From Eublepharis macularius (Eukaryota; Chordata; Lepidosauria; Squamata; Eublepharidae): 64,000 nt of DNA. The notes under the pieces are model-generated. The model was not told the origin of the DNA. It saw only the letters and a program-made list of their open reading frames with translations, and searched no databases. The stretch spans positions 12,481,868 to 12,545,867 of the forward strand of contig NC_072791.1 of the NCBI RefSeq assembly GCF_028583425.1, written 5' to 3'. A program made the translations under genes and the position numbers. How positions within the stretch are numbered: position 1 is the first letter of the stretch; every line of letters begins with the position of its first letter. Below are positions 9,370-17,182 of this stretch, in pieces.

Positions 9370-9399
9370 AAAAGTTATTAAAGTTGACAGTTAAGAAAA

Positions 9400-10150
9400 C
9401 TCGATAGCAAAGGTGGAGCATTGGCTGCCTGACTGCTGTGGTCAAATGTCTGAAAATGAAACAACTGAACATGAAAGTGAAAAACCTGAATATGAACTCA
9501 GAAAAGACAGTAGTGATGCTGGCTGGGAAAGCAAGAGATGTTGAAGGACATTGTGCTCTTCATTTTCAATGGAGTTCAATTGACCCTTGCCAACTCAATA
9601 AAGAGCCTAGGGGTTATAATGGATCCAGCACTGCTGCTAGAGAAGCAAGTTAACATAGCTGGAAAAAGGCCTTTTTTCAACTAGCCTGAAAAATGGCCCT
9701 CTACCTTGATACAGCTGATCTGGTCACCTGGATCCACGCCACAGTAACATCAAGACTATACGGCTGTAATGCACTTCAAGGTCTCCCTTCAAAGTCAATT
9801 AGGGCTGCCAGGTCCCCCAGGGAGGGCAAGGGATCCTCCGCTCCCACCCTCTGCCCCTCCCCACTCACCTGGCTGGCAGGGTGGAAAGGGCATGCTCCTG
9901 GCATGGCATAGCATCATTCTCGGACGTGAGATCATTATGCCGGGATGCTCTTCCCTGGCATCTTTACTCATCTGAACAGGGCCTCTTGCAAATAGGCAAA
10001 ATCAACAGCTGCCTGTACACGTACATTCTTAGTTGTGGCCTCCACCTTATTGAATGACCTATCTGATAAAGTTCAGATGGCCCCTACTCTCTTGGCTTTC
10101 CACTAACTATGCAAAACTGAATCAATCAGGAAGACTTTTTTACCTGGGTA
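9400..10150 (+). mobile_element. LINE ORF2 remnant (CR1/L2-type), plus strand
   Basis: Translated fragments, in order: MNSEKTVVMLAGKAR and NKEPRGYNGSSTAAREAS-type sequence (equivalent to the KTE-ML and SLGVIMDPALLLEKQV blocks), then from about 9970 a C-terminal HLNRAS...VVAST-LLNDL block. Several frameshifts and stops. Positions about 9795-9960 are a GC-rich insertion between the two halves, of the same type as 12860-13185. Confidence 0.65.
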
Positions 10151-10204
10151 AGAACCAGGTAAGAAGGCTGTACCGTAAGGAAATGGTGCAGAGAAGTGCC
10201 GTTA

Positions 10205-10770
10205 AATTACATATTCATTTATTTATTTATTGGATTTTAGCCCTCCCTCCCCGCAAACAGGCTCAGGGTGGGTCACAATCATAAATAAGATACAATAAGT
10301 AAAACCAATAAAATAACATCTCACGGATATCCACATTCCAGATGGGGCACCCTTCCCCTTCCCCTGCCCACCATACACAAGGGAAAAAAAGGGTGGAGGT
10401 GTGGGTTGGTGAACCTCTAACTCTTCAAGCATGGGGAGGCAGATGGACCATATGCTCCCCCCCCCCCGCCACTGACAGGAGACCGGCAGGGAGGCTAATT
10501 AGATGGATCCAGTGCTGGCCTCAACCGTATGCCTGGTGGAACATCTCTGTCTTACAGGCCTGCCGAAAAGATACAAGATCTTGGCGGGCCCGAGTGTCTT
10601 CCGGCAGAGAGTTCGACCAGGTTGAGGCCAGGACAGAAAATGCCCTGGCCCTGGTCGAGGCCAGCCGAGCCTCCCTGGGGCCAGGGACCACCAGTAGGTG
10701 TTTACCTGCAGATCTAAGAGCTCTCCGAGGTACATATGGGGAGAGGCGGTCCCTCAGGTAAAGGGACAGG
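10205..10770 (-). mobile_element. LINE 3' end, minus strand
   Basis: The 3'UTR tail (TTATTTATTTATTGGATTTTA...CCCTCCCCGC at 10212-10255) and the adjoining C-terminal region match, in the same orientation, the LINE at 58245-59275. It includes the shared GGGGCCAGGGACCACCA block (about 10677-10693). No intact frame. Confidence 0.65.
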
Positions 10771-10779
10771 AACTGTGAA

Positions 10780-10990
10780 CTATACTACTGTGTACCTATG
10801 AAGAGTTTAAATTGCTTATGCCTTGTTTGAGCATTGTTTTCAGCTCTGTTATCAGCTTCTGCTTGTACTCAAATTTCTGCAATCACTGCCTTATTGCAGT
10901 GTTTTCTGAATGTTTGATCATATTGACCTATTCTGTGTAATCCTCCTTGAGAAAGGCAGACTATAAATAATGTCAACGAACAAAAAAAAA
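10780..10990 (+). mobile_element. LINE 3'UTR fragment, plus strand
   Basis: Contains CTGTGTAATCCTCCTTGAG and AGGCAGACTATAAATAATGT followed by an A-rich tail. It is a decayed copy of the 3' end seen intact at 6075-6142. Confidence 0.6.
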
Positions 10991-11094
10991 ATTAAAAACA
11001 ACATTAAAACAAACAGGCCGAAGTGGCTGATGGCAATCAGAATCAGAAAGGAGAGAAGAAATTAAACAAGTAATACACAAAAGCCTTGGGTGGA

Positions 11095-11300
11095 GGGTAC
11101 AGTTGCCAACTTTGGGTTGGGAAATTCTTGAGATTTGGGAGGTGAAGTCTGGGGAGAGTGGGGCCTGCTGTCCAGCCACGCCGTACTTTAAACCACCTTA
11201 CTGCGTTAGATTTGGCCACTGATCTGATATTGCACATGGCTGTCACATCTAGCTTGTCCCTTAGGTCTTGGACAGAAGCTAACATTGGGAAACAAACTAG
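11095..11300. repeat. Dispersed 'GGGTTGCCAAC' repeat, copy 2
   Basis: Starts CAGTTGCCAACTTTGGG and has GAAATTCTTGAGATTTGG and GGGGCCTGCTG. More decayed in its right half than copy 1. Confidence 0.6.
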
Positions 11301-11344
11301 AGGTGATTGGTCTTTGTGGGGGGCGGGGAATCAGGTTACGAATG

Positions 11345-11500
11345 CACGAAGTTGTGTTTTACTGAGTCAGACCAAATAGCTCAGTATTGTCTACTCTGAT
11401 TGGCAGTAGCTGTCCGGCAGAGAACAAGTGCTGCCTTTATGCCCAGGACTGAATCTAGGGACCTTCTGCATGCAATTGAACGGGCCTTTGCTCTTCGAAC
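11345..11500 (-). mobile_element. tRNA-derived SINE fragment
   Basis: Decayed copy of the SINE at 6845-7036: TTGGCAGTAGCTGTCC and GGGACCTTCTGCATGCAA are conserved in the same order. Confidence 0.65.
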
Positions 11501-11804
11501 TAAGAGATCTAAAAATCCACGTGGCCCCAACACAGCACAGAGTTTAGCTTGTTTGGGTGGGACTTAAGCTCTTTCACGTGCATCTATTTGCAGATACCAG
11601 AGGAGATCTGCTATTTGTTACATTTCAGCAATACTAGCGTAACTTGTTCTGCCAATAAATTAGGCCTGCAATTGCTGCATTCCCTTTTTCTTTTCTGGAG
11701 GAGTCGCATAAGACTTCATGTTCTCTCTTGATTCCCTAGTATCAGGTTGAATGTAGTGGCTAAAAATGGGACCTTGGAAGTTCATGTTTCAGATTTTGAC
11801 TAAT

Positions 11805-11896
11805 AGTGAAATCCTAAGCAGAGTTACTCCAGACTAAGCCCATTGATTTTACTGGGCTTAGACTGGAGTAACTTTGCTTAGGATTGCGCTGTAAAT
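11805..11896. mobile_element. Fold-back MITE, about 90 bp
   Basis: GAAATCCTAAGCAGAGTTAC and its inward continuation pair with the right arm, GTAACTTTGCTTAGGATTGC. The centre is CCCATTGATTTTACTGGG. A second, diverged copy lies at 41655-41757. Confidence 0.82.
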
Positions 11897-12164
11897 GAAT
11901 AACTACTAGGTGGTTTTAAGCCCCCCCCCCCTCTCCATTCCCTCATCAGCAACACAGGGACAATAACACAAACAACCTACAGTGCAGTACTGATGTTAGG
12001 ATAATTGCGATAAGCTATGTGAAGTTTTTTGGATATACCAAAATGCTATAAAAAGGGTATTATCGATTCCCATTCTCAAATCTTCCCTTTTGAAGGAAGG
12101 TTGTAGAACTGATTGGTCACATGGCAGCACCAGGATATTACCTAATTTCTAGACATCTGCACCA

Positions 12165-12385
12165 ATCTGGATTAGGGTTGCCAGTTTCGAGGTGGGGTCT
12201 GGTGCTCTCTCAGAATTACAACTGGTCTCCAGACCACAGAGATCAGTTCCCCTGGAATGGCAGCTTCAGTGGGTGGTGGACTCTAGTGCTTCATTTTGCT
12301 GCTGAGCTCCTTAAATTCCACCATCCCCAGGCACTGCCCCAAATCTCTAGGGATTTTCCACGCTGGTGTCGGCAACCCTATGTCT
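12165..12385. repeat. Dispersed 'GGGTTGCCA' repeat, copy 3 (opposite orientation)
   Basis: Starts TTAGGGTTGCCAGTTTCGAG, includes ATTACAACTGGTCTCCAGAC and GATCAGTTCCCCTGG, ends CGGCAACCCTA. Internally inverted relative to 7975-8200. Confidence 0.75.
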
Positions 12386-12426
12386 GGCTTGTTGCATGCA
12401 GGGCAAAACACTTTAGCTGCAAAAAA

Positions 12427-12427
<1 letters not shown>

Positions 12428-12466
<39 letters not shown>
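12428..12466. repeat. (CA)n/(GA)n microsatellite
   Basis: A short CA run continues directly into about 16 GA units. Confidence 0.95.
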
Positions 12467-12467
<1 letters not shown>

Positions 12468-12859
12468 CAGTACTTTTGGAAAGGATGGGAGAATTCTTCT
12501 CTGCATGATTACAACCGGAAAGTGGGTGTTTCCGTAACAGGTCTTAAAGCAGCCCAATGGAGCCATTTCTGTCTGAGGAAATGATGCTGAATAGGGGGAA
12601 AATTGTGTAGCCTCTGTTGTGTAGCTTGGTGCAGGCAAGGAAATGACACAAGGTGGGGTTCTTAAAACCCTGGGTCAGAATTCCAAAGGTGCCCACAGAC
12701 TCAAAAAGGCTGGGGACCCCAGCTTCAGTCCTTCTTAACAATCCCAACTCTACTCATGGTTCAAATGAAAGGAAGAGGTTTTCTGTACTTCATCAAATAC
12801 TTGTGTAGCAGAGGGAATTTTCGTATGAGTTGAAAATTTCCCATTCCTGAATGTTAACA

Positions 12860-13185
12860 GTTACCAGATACCCTTACCCTCCAAGTGGGAGCAGAGGGGC
12901 CCAGCACTCACTTTGTTCTTTGTCTTCGTGTGCCGCCATGTCTTCTGGGAAGTGACGTCATTGTGCAGGGCCTGGGAGTGCTCCTGTGCTTTGCAACAGG
13001 CCAATTTGGCCCCCAAACAGGCATGGAAGCGCTCCCGGGTTGGCACGATGACGCCACTTGATGTCATCGTGTTGCCGGAAGACCTGTTTCCCTGCCTTTC
13101 CCCCCACCAGGTGAGTGGTAGCAGGGGCAGAGTGTGGGAGAGGGGGATCCACCGTCCCCATTGCGGGACTTGGGATCCCTACTGA
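12860..13185. repeat. GC-rich dispersed repeat
   Basis: Begins TTACCAGATACCC and ends GGGACTTGGGATCCCTACTG. It has CACTCACTTTG, TGACGTCATT and CCCCACCAGGTGAGTGG. A shorter relative sits at about 9795-9960. Splice-like and CRE-like strings in it come from the repeat, not from a gene. Confidence 0.5.
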
Positions 13186-13716
13186 ATGTGGTTGCATTTT
13201 CTGAACTTGATACTCATACACAGCTGTTTGAAAATAAATGGACATACTGTCCATTTAATCACATTTTAATAATTGTGTGAAGGAGGAAAGTTTTGCAGGT
13301 GAATGAAAGGTAAGAGAGGTACCTATCTGAGGTACCTACCAAAAATCTTCTACACTGAACAACAATTTGCATCTGCACAACCATTTCCAATTTTCTCTCT
13401 TTCTGCTCTCCATGTTAAAAAGAAACCCAAACAAACCCAGAAAATAGACCTACCAGATGTAGTAGTGGAACTTGCCAAGAGCTCAGCTGGCCAAAATTGG
13501 GTATTCTGTTTTTTAGATCCTTTCATGGCCGTACAAGGTGTTGTGAGGTGAAGATGTAACCTGATAGAGGCTACAATTTGTGTGTAGTAGTAATGTCATC
13601 AAGAAGAGCTCAGTATAGGGAACCAAAGAACACGCACTATTCAACATTGGGCCTCCAGGCAGTTCCAACATAATGCAGTAACAGCAGGAAGGGAGGAGAG
13701 GGCTGTACTACTTTTT

Positions 13717-13856
13717 GGCTGTTTCCACACTACTCACCTTCTTCCGGAACGCTGCGGAATGTGACGAAAAAAACGCGGAAGATAGTGTCTTCTAGCGTGT
13801 TTTTTTCACGATGTTCTGCAGCGTTCCGGAAGAAGGTGAGTAGTGTGGAAACAGCC
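13717..13856. mobile_element. 140-bp hairpin MITE
   Basis: Begins GGCTGTTTCCACACTACTCA and ends with the exact complement, TGAGTAGTGTGGAAACAGCC. The perfect arms run about 45 bp inward to GAACGCTGC/GCAGCGTTC, and the inner part pairs imperfectly to a short centre near 13787. It is flanked by T-rich sequence (TTT on both sides may be the target duplication). No coding capacity. Confidence 0.88.
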
Positions 13857-13874
13857 TTTACCTCCTCAAACTCC

Positions 13875-14110
13875 AGACTTACTTGCTTACTTATATATTT
13901 ATAGTCTGCATTTCTCAGTGAGACTACAGATGGATTGCACAGTGTGAGTTAATACAATCAACAACAAGGGGATACAACAGGGAATGCATTGCAGATATCT
14001 TAAAATAAGCCTAAATTCAAGTACAGGGATACAGAGACTGATCTTGCTGAAACAAAACATAAGTAGTTTGACACGACATATTAAACAACATGGAAATTAC
14101 CCATGGAAAT
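13875..14110 (-). mobile_element. LINE 3'UTR fragment, minus strand
   Basis: TTTATAGTCTGCATTTCTCA, GATTGCACAGTGTGAG and TTAATACAATCAACAA match the LINE 3' end at 20995-21200. Confidence 0.65.
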
Positions 14111-15014
14111 TACCCAATAGGAGCTACCATGTTCTGTTTCCATAATGGTGCAATGATTATGTTAGACTAGAATGTGGAAAGGTGACCCCATGTACACACT
14201 GTGTGATCTTCCTGGAGGAAGGGTGGGGTCAAAATGTGCTGGACAGGTTGGCCCAAGTCAAACATTCATGCAGTTACTGCCCAAACTATTTTCTGCATGG
14301 TCAGCCAGGGCTATGAGCACACTTGAATGAATCCCTTTTCTCAGTGGAATTTTATACCCTGAGATAGTTTCAGGGGGGTAGCCATGTTGGGCCAAATCCA
14401 CAAGTCCATTGTTTTGCGTGTTTTTTCCGCCACTGTGGTGCTAAATTCACCGCTGCTCACATATTTCGCAAAACTTCCACTATCAATGCACCATAATTGC
14501 GCTTCCATGCTGTCCCGCTTGAGAAACGCTTAGCCTGTGGCAGCCATGGTTGCAGGTCTTCTTTTCCACCTGTTGCAGCCAGTGCCGCCACCTCCTTTCC
14601 TCTGGCCTGCAGCCCCACATGGGCATGGAGCCCTGCTCCTGCCTGGCCAGAGGGAACTTTTCTGGGAGGAGCGGCTGGCGTGCGCTTGCTCACGCCGCTG
14701 CTGCCCCTTCCCCTTGTGGGCTCAGAGCCCTGCTCATGCCCGACTGGAAGGAACTTTCCCTGGAGGAGTGGCTGGCGTGCGCTCGCTCGCGCCACTCATA
14801 CCCGGCTGGAGGGAAGAGGAACAGTGACAGTAAAAGGCTCTGCCCAATATCACGTTTTCCTCACGGGCATGTGGAGAACTGATAGCGCCATGAAGACACT
14901 CTAAGAGCATGAATGTGAATGTCCAGTTCATGACAGTGGGATCAACCCAACTGCCATGAATGCGCGAAAGCTGAAGGTGAGTGTGTATGGATTCGACCTT
15001 GGTTTGCAGTAGAA
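14111..15014. other. Intergenic with a GC-rich tandem duplication
   Basis: The main structure is a two-unit tandem duplication of period 97 bp (14628-14724 and 14725-14812), each starting GAGCCCTGCTC and containing GGCTGGCGTGCGCT. Overlapping open frames here reflect base composition and show no motif. Confidence 0.5.
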
Positions 15015-15097
15015 GAGCAAAAGTCAACTCCAGTAACACCTTAAAAGTCCAACAAGATTTAGAGGGTATAAGCTTTCAAGAGTCAAAGCTGTGAAGA
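15015..15097 (-). repeat. Family-C PLE-like repeat, host copy (left part)
   Basis: Minus-oriented: CTCCAGTAACACC, AAGTCCAACAAGATTTAG and GGGTATAAGCTTTCAAGAGT. Resumes at 15287 after the insertion at 15098-15286. The sequence CTTTCAAGAGTC...(insertion)...AAGAAGTATCTGAGAGC is continuous once the insertion and one 13-bp repeat are removed. Confidence 0.6.
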
Positions 15098-15286
15098 GTC
15101 CAGTAGCACCTTTAAGACTAACCAACTTTACTGTAGCATAAGCTTTTTGAGAACCCAAAAGCTTCGTCAGATGAACTGTGGTTCTCGAAAGCTTATGCTA
15201 CAGTAAAGTTGGTTAGTCTTAAAGGTGCTACTGGACTCTCAACTATTTTGCTACTACAGACTAACACGGCTAACTTCTCTGGATCT
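15098..15286. mobile_element. Family-C inverted pair, one insertion with 13-bp target duplication
   Basis: Flanked by AAAGCTGTGAAGA at 15085-15097 and 15287-15299, a perfect match. Left copy, minus strand, 15098 to about 15174; right copy, plus strand, about 15175-15286. They share about 57 bp (GCATAAGCTTT.../...CTTATGCTACAGTAAAGTT) and meet 5' to 5'. Reading the minus strand, the left copy starts CATCTGACGAAG, a CUGANGA hammerhead-like core. The right copy starts inside the following stem at GTGGTTCTCGAAAGC. The right copy runs about 46 bp further at its 3' end than the left copy. Confidence 0.8.
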
Positions 15287-15343
15287 AAAGCTGTGAAGAA
15301 GTATCTGAGAGCTTTCACTCTCAAAAGCTTGTTCACCTCTCTG

Positions 15344-15580
15344 AGAGCGGAACTACAAGTGACAAAAGGCACAGGTTGGACACTTGTCAGCTTCCCTCAA
15401 GTTTTGATGGGAAATGTAGGCAGCTTGGCGGAATGTTGGACAAGTGACAGTTGAAAAGTCCATTGGACAGCAGTCGGAGAGCCAAGCTGCAAGACCAGGA
15501 CGCCTGCATTTCCCATCAAAACTTGAGGGAAGCTGACAAGTGTCCAACCTGTGCCTTTTGTCACTTGTAGTTCTGCTCTG
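15344..15580. mobile_element. Fold-back MITE, about 237 bp
   Basis: Left arm 15344-15421 and right arm about 15506-15580 are near-perfect complements (AACTACAAGTGACAAAAGGC to GATGGGAAATG). The centre includes AGAGCCAAGCTGCAAG at 15478-15493, a string close to the terminus of the MITE at 4389-4552. No ORF. Possible 5-bp CTGAG direct repeat at both edges. Confidence 0.8.
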
Positions 15581-15639
15581 AGTGAGGCACTAATCTGTCC
15601 AGAACATAGATCCAGAGGAGTTAGCGCGTTATGCTGTAG

Positions 15640-15727
15640 TCTGAAAATAGTAGAGTCTAGTAGTACCTTTAAGACTGTAGCACAATAAAGTTTAGTCTTA
15701 AATGCGCTACTGGACTCTTTACTGTTT
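15640..15727. repeat. Short inverted pair of family-C sequence
   Basis: AGTCTAGTAGTACCTTTAAG on the left is answered by CTTAAATGCGCTACTGGACT on the right around CACAATAAAGTT. It is a smaller and more decayed version of the 15098-15286 structure. Confidence 0.6.
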
Positions 15728-16308
15728 TCCAGAACAGTATATAAGTACAGCTGTTTTTGTTATTCCCTGAAAATCTTGTCTCTAAAAGTGACACTGGATT
15801 CAAATCCTGCTATTAATCTGCCTTAGGTCGTCCTGGTAGCGTTCCCTCAAGTAGCTTAACACTTGCATTTTTTTAAAAAAAAAGGCAAGGAAAGCGCTTC
15901 TCACTTGGCAACTTTAATGGTGTGGCGTGTTTTTGTTGGGTGTGTCACGTTCACACTTCCCACAACTTTCACTCTTCAGCAGAGAGAGAAAGAGAGAGGG
16001 AAGGTAAGACGTCAACTACATCTTCTCCCTCTTCTTCCCTCAGGCAACGAAAGCCATTTTCTCTCTTTCTTTCTCTCAGAGACGCAGGCGCAGTCGAAAC
16101 AAGGGTGATGTAATCAGAAACCCCAGCCTGAGCAAACACCTCCTACTCCAAGCCTCCCCCCCCCAACATCCGGGACTCTCGCCGCTCGCTCCGCCAGAGT
16201 CTGCAAACCCAAAGCATACACACAGCTGTCGCAGCTTCTTTAAAAAGAGCGAGCGCGCGAGAAAACCGAGCGCGAGGAGGGAGGGAGGGAGGGGCGATGG
16301 GAGAGCCG

Positions 16309-16313
16309 ATTGG
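16309..16313 (-). promoter_or_regulatory. Inverted CCAAT box (NF-Y type)
   Basis: GCCGATTGGTCAGG: ATTGG core with the flanks favoured by NF-Y. Confidence 0.6.
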
Positions 16314-16333
16314 TCAGGAAAGCAAAGCGCGAG

Positions 16334-16341
16334 TACGTCAT
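16334..16341 (+). promoter_or_regulatory. CRE-like site
   Basis: TACGTCAT, one base from the TGACGTCA consensus, 20 bp downstream of the CCAAT box. Confidence 0.5.
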
Positions 16342-16386
16342 CGAAGAGCTCTTTCTTTTTTTTAAAGAAAAGAGGGCGTTTCGTTT

Positions 16387-16397
16387 CGCGCATGCGT
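16387..16397 (+). promoter_or_regulatory. NRF1-type site 1
   Basis: CGCGCATGCGT fits the NRF1 consensus GCGCATGCGC with one end change. Confidence 0.55.
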
Positions 16398-16502
16398 ACG
16401 TTGCATCCGTCGGACGTGCGCGCGGGGCGGGCTGCTTCCCCCTCCCCCCTCCTTCCCTCGCGCGTGCGAGGTCCGCGCAGGGAGGGTTTGCCTCTCCCTT
16501 CC

Positions 16503-16512
16503 GCGCATGCGC
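16503..16512 (+). promoter_or_regulatory. NRF1-type site 2
   Basis: GCGCATGCGC, the exact palindromic NRF1 consensus. Confidence 0.65.
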
Positions 16513-16519
16513 GGCCGCT

Positions 16520-16851
16520 CGCTGGCTCGCCTGAGGGACTCGAGCGGCGCCGAGGGAGAGCGGAGCGGGGCGAGCCTTTCTGTGGCGCGGCCGGCCGGCG
16601 CGGAGGGGAAGAGCCGGGCCAGCCGGGGCGTGGGTTCGGCAGGAGCGATGCGCGCTCGGTGCCCCCCCTGGGCCAGAGCGGACGAGCAGCAGCGGGAGGA
16701 AGAGAGGCGGCGGCGGCTGTCGTCGCCTCCGCCGTGCGAATGAACTGAGGCCCAGGCCCCTCGTCGCCGGCCAGGCCCGCGCCGCCTCTGGCCCACCCGC
16801 CTCTCCGGAGCGCCGAGCTGCCTCCGACTCCCCTTCCTTTCTGGCAGCCGG
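16520..16851 (+). other. PPM1A: PPM1A exon 1 (5'UTR); start uncertain
   Basis: The 3' edge is defined by GCAGCCGG|GTGAGTGAG, a near-consensus donor at 16852. No ATG in frame with the exon 2 coding sequence is needed, because translation starts in exon 2. The 5' edge given is arbitrary within the CpG island. Confidence 0.6.
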
Positions 16852-16975
16852 GTGAGTGAGCGAAGGCCGGGAGGGCGCCGGGCTGGAGTGGGGGCGGCGC
16901 GGAGGGAGGAGGCCGCCCCGCCTGGCTCTGATCCGGGGGCCTGTAAACAAGTGGGGCGGAGGAGAGGCGCCCTGC

Positions 16976-17182
16976 TAGGGTTGCCAACTCCGAGTTGGGG
17001 CCTTCCTGGAGATTTGGGGTGGATCCCAGGGAGGGGAGGAACCTCAGCGGGGTCTAATGCCATAGAGTCCTCCTTCCAAAGCAGCCATTTTCTCCAGGGG
17101 AGCTGATCTCTGCCGTCTGGAGATCAGCTGCAATTCCGGGAGAACTCCAGCCACCACCTGGAGGTTGACAACCATGCTCGCC
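16976..17182. repeat. Dispersed 'GGGTTGCCAAC' repeat, copy 4
   Basis: Starts CTAGGGTTGCCAACTCCGAG, only about 125 bp beyond the exon 1 donor, contains CCTGGAGATTTGGGGTGGAT and ends CACCTGGAGGTTGACAACC. One of the best-preserved copies in the window, suggesting a fairly young insertion beside the promoter. Confidence 0.82.

Larger units (their letters stand above)
16230..16970 (+). promoter_or_regulatory. PPM1A: CpG-island promoter of PPM1A
   Basis: About 740 bp of high G+C with dense CpG, in contrast to the AT-rich flanks. It contains an inverted CCAAT box, a CRE-like site and two NRF1-type sites (listed separately), but no TATA box. It ends with a strong splice donor at 16852. TATA-less CpG-island promoters with NF-Y, CREB and NRF1 sites are typical of broadly expressed genes, in line with PPM1A. 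The start point cannot be placed from sequence. Long GC-rich open frames on both strands here (for example 16076-16987 minus) are compositional. Confidence 0.82.

Noticed and set aside
12900..13185. CRE-like TGACGTCA and GGTGAGT strings taken as a promoter or exon
   Set aside because: They lie within a dispersed repeat and have no adjoining exon.
16076..16987. Long overlapping open frames (up to 303 codons) on both strands of the CpG island
   Set aside because: High G+C suppresses stop codons. The peptides are Arg/Pro/Ala-rich with no motif, and overlap in several frames.
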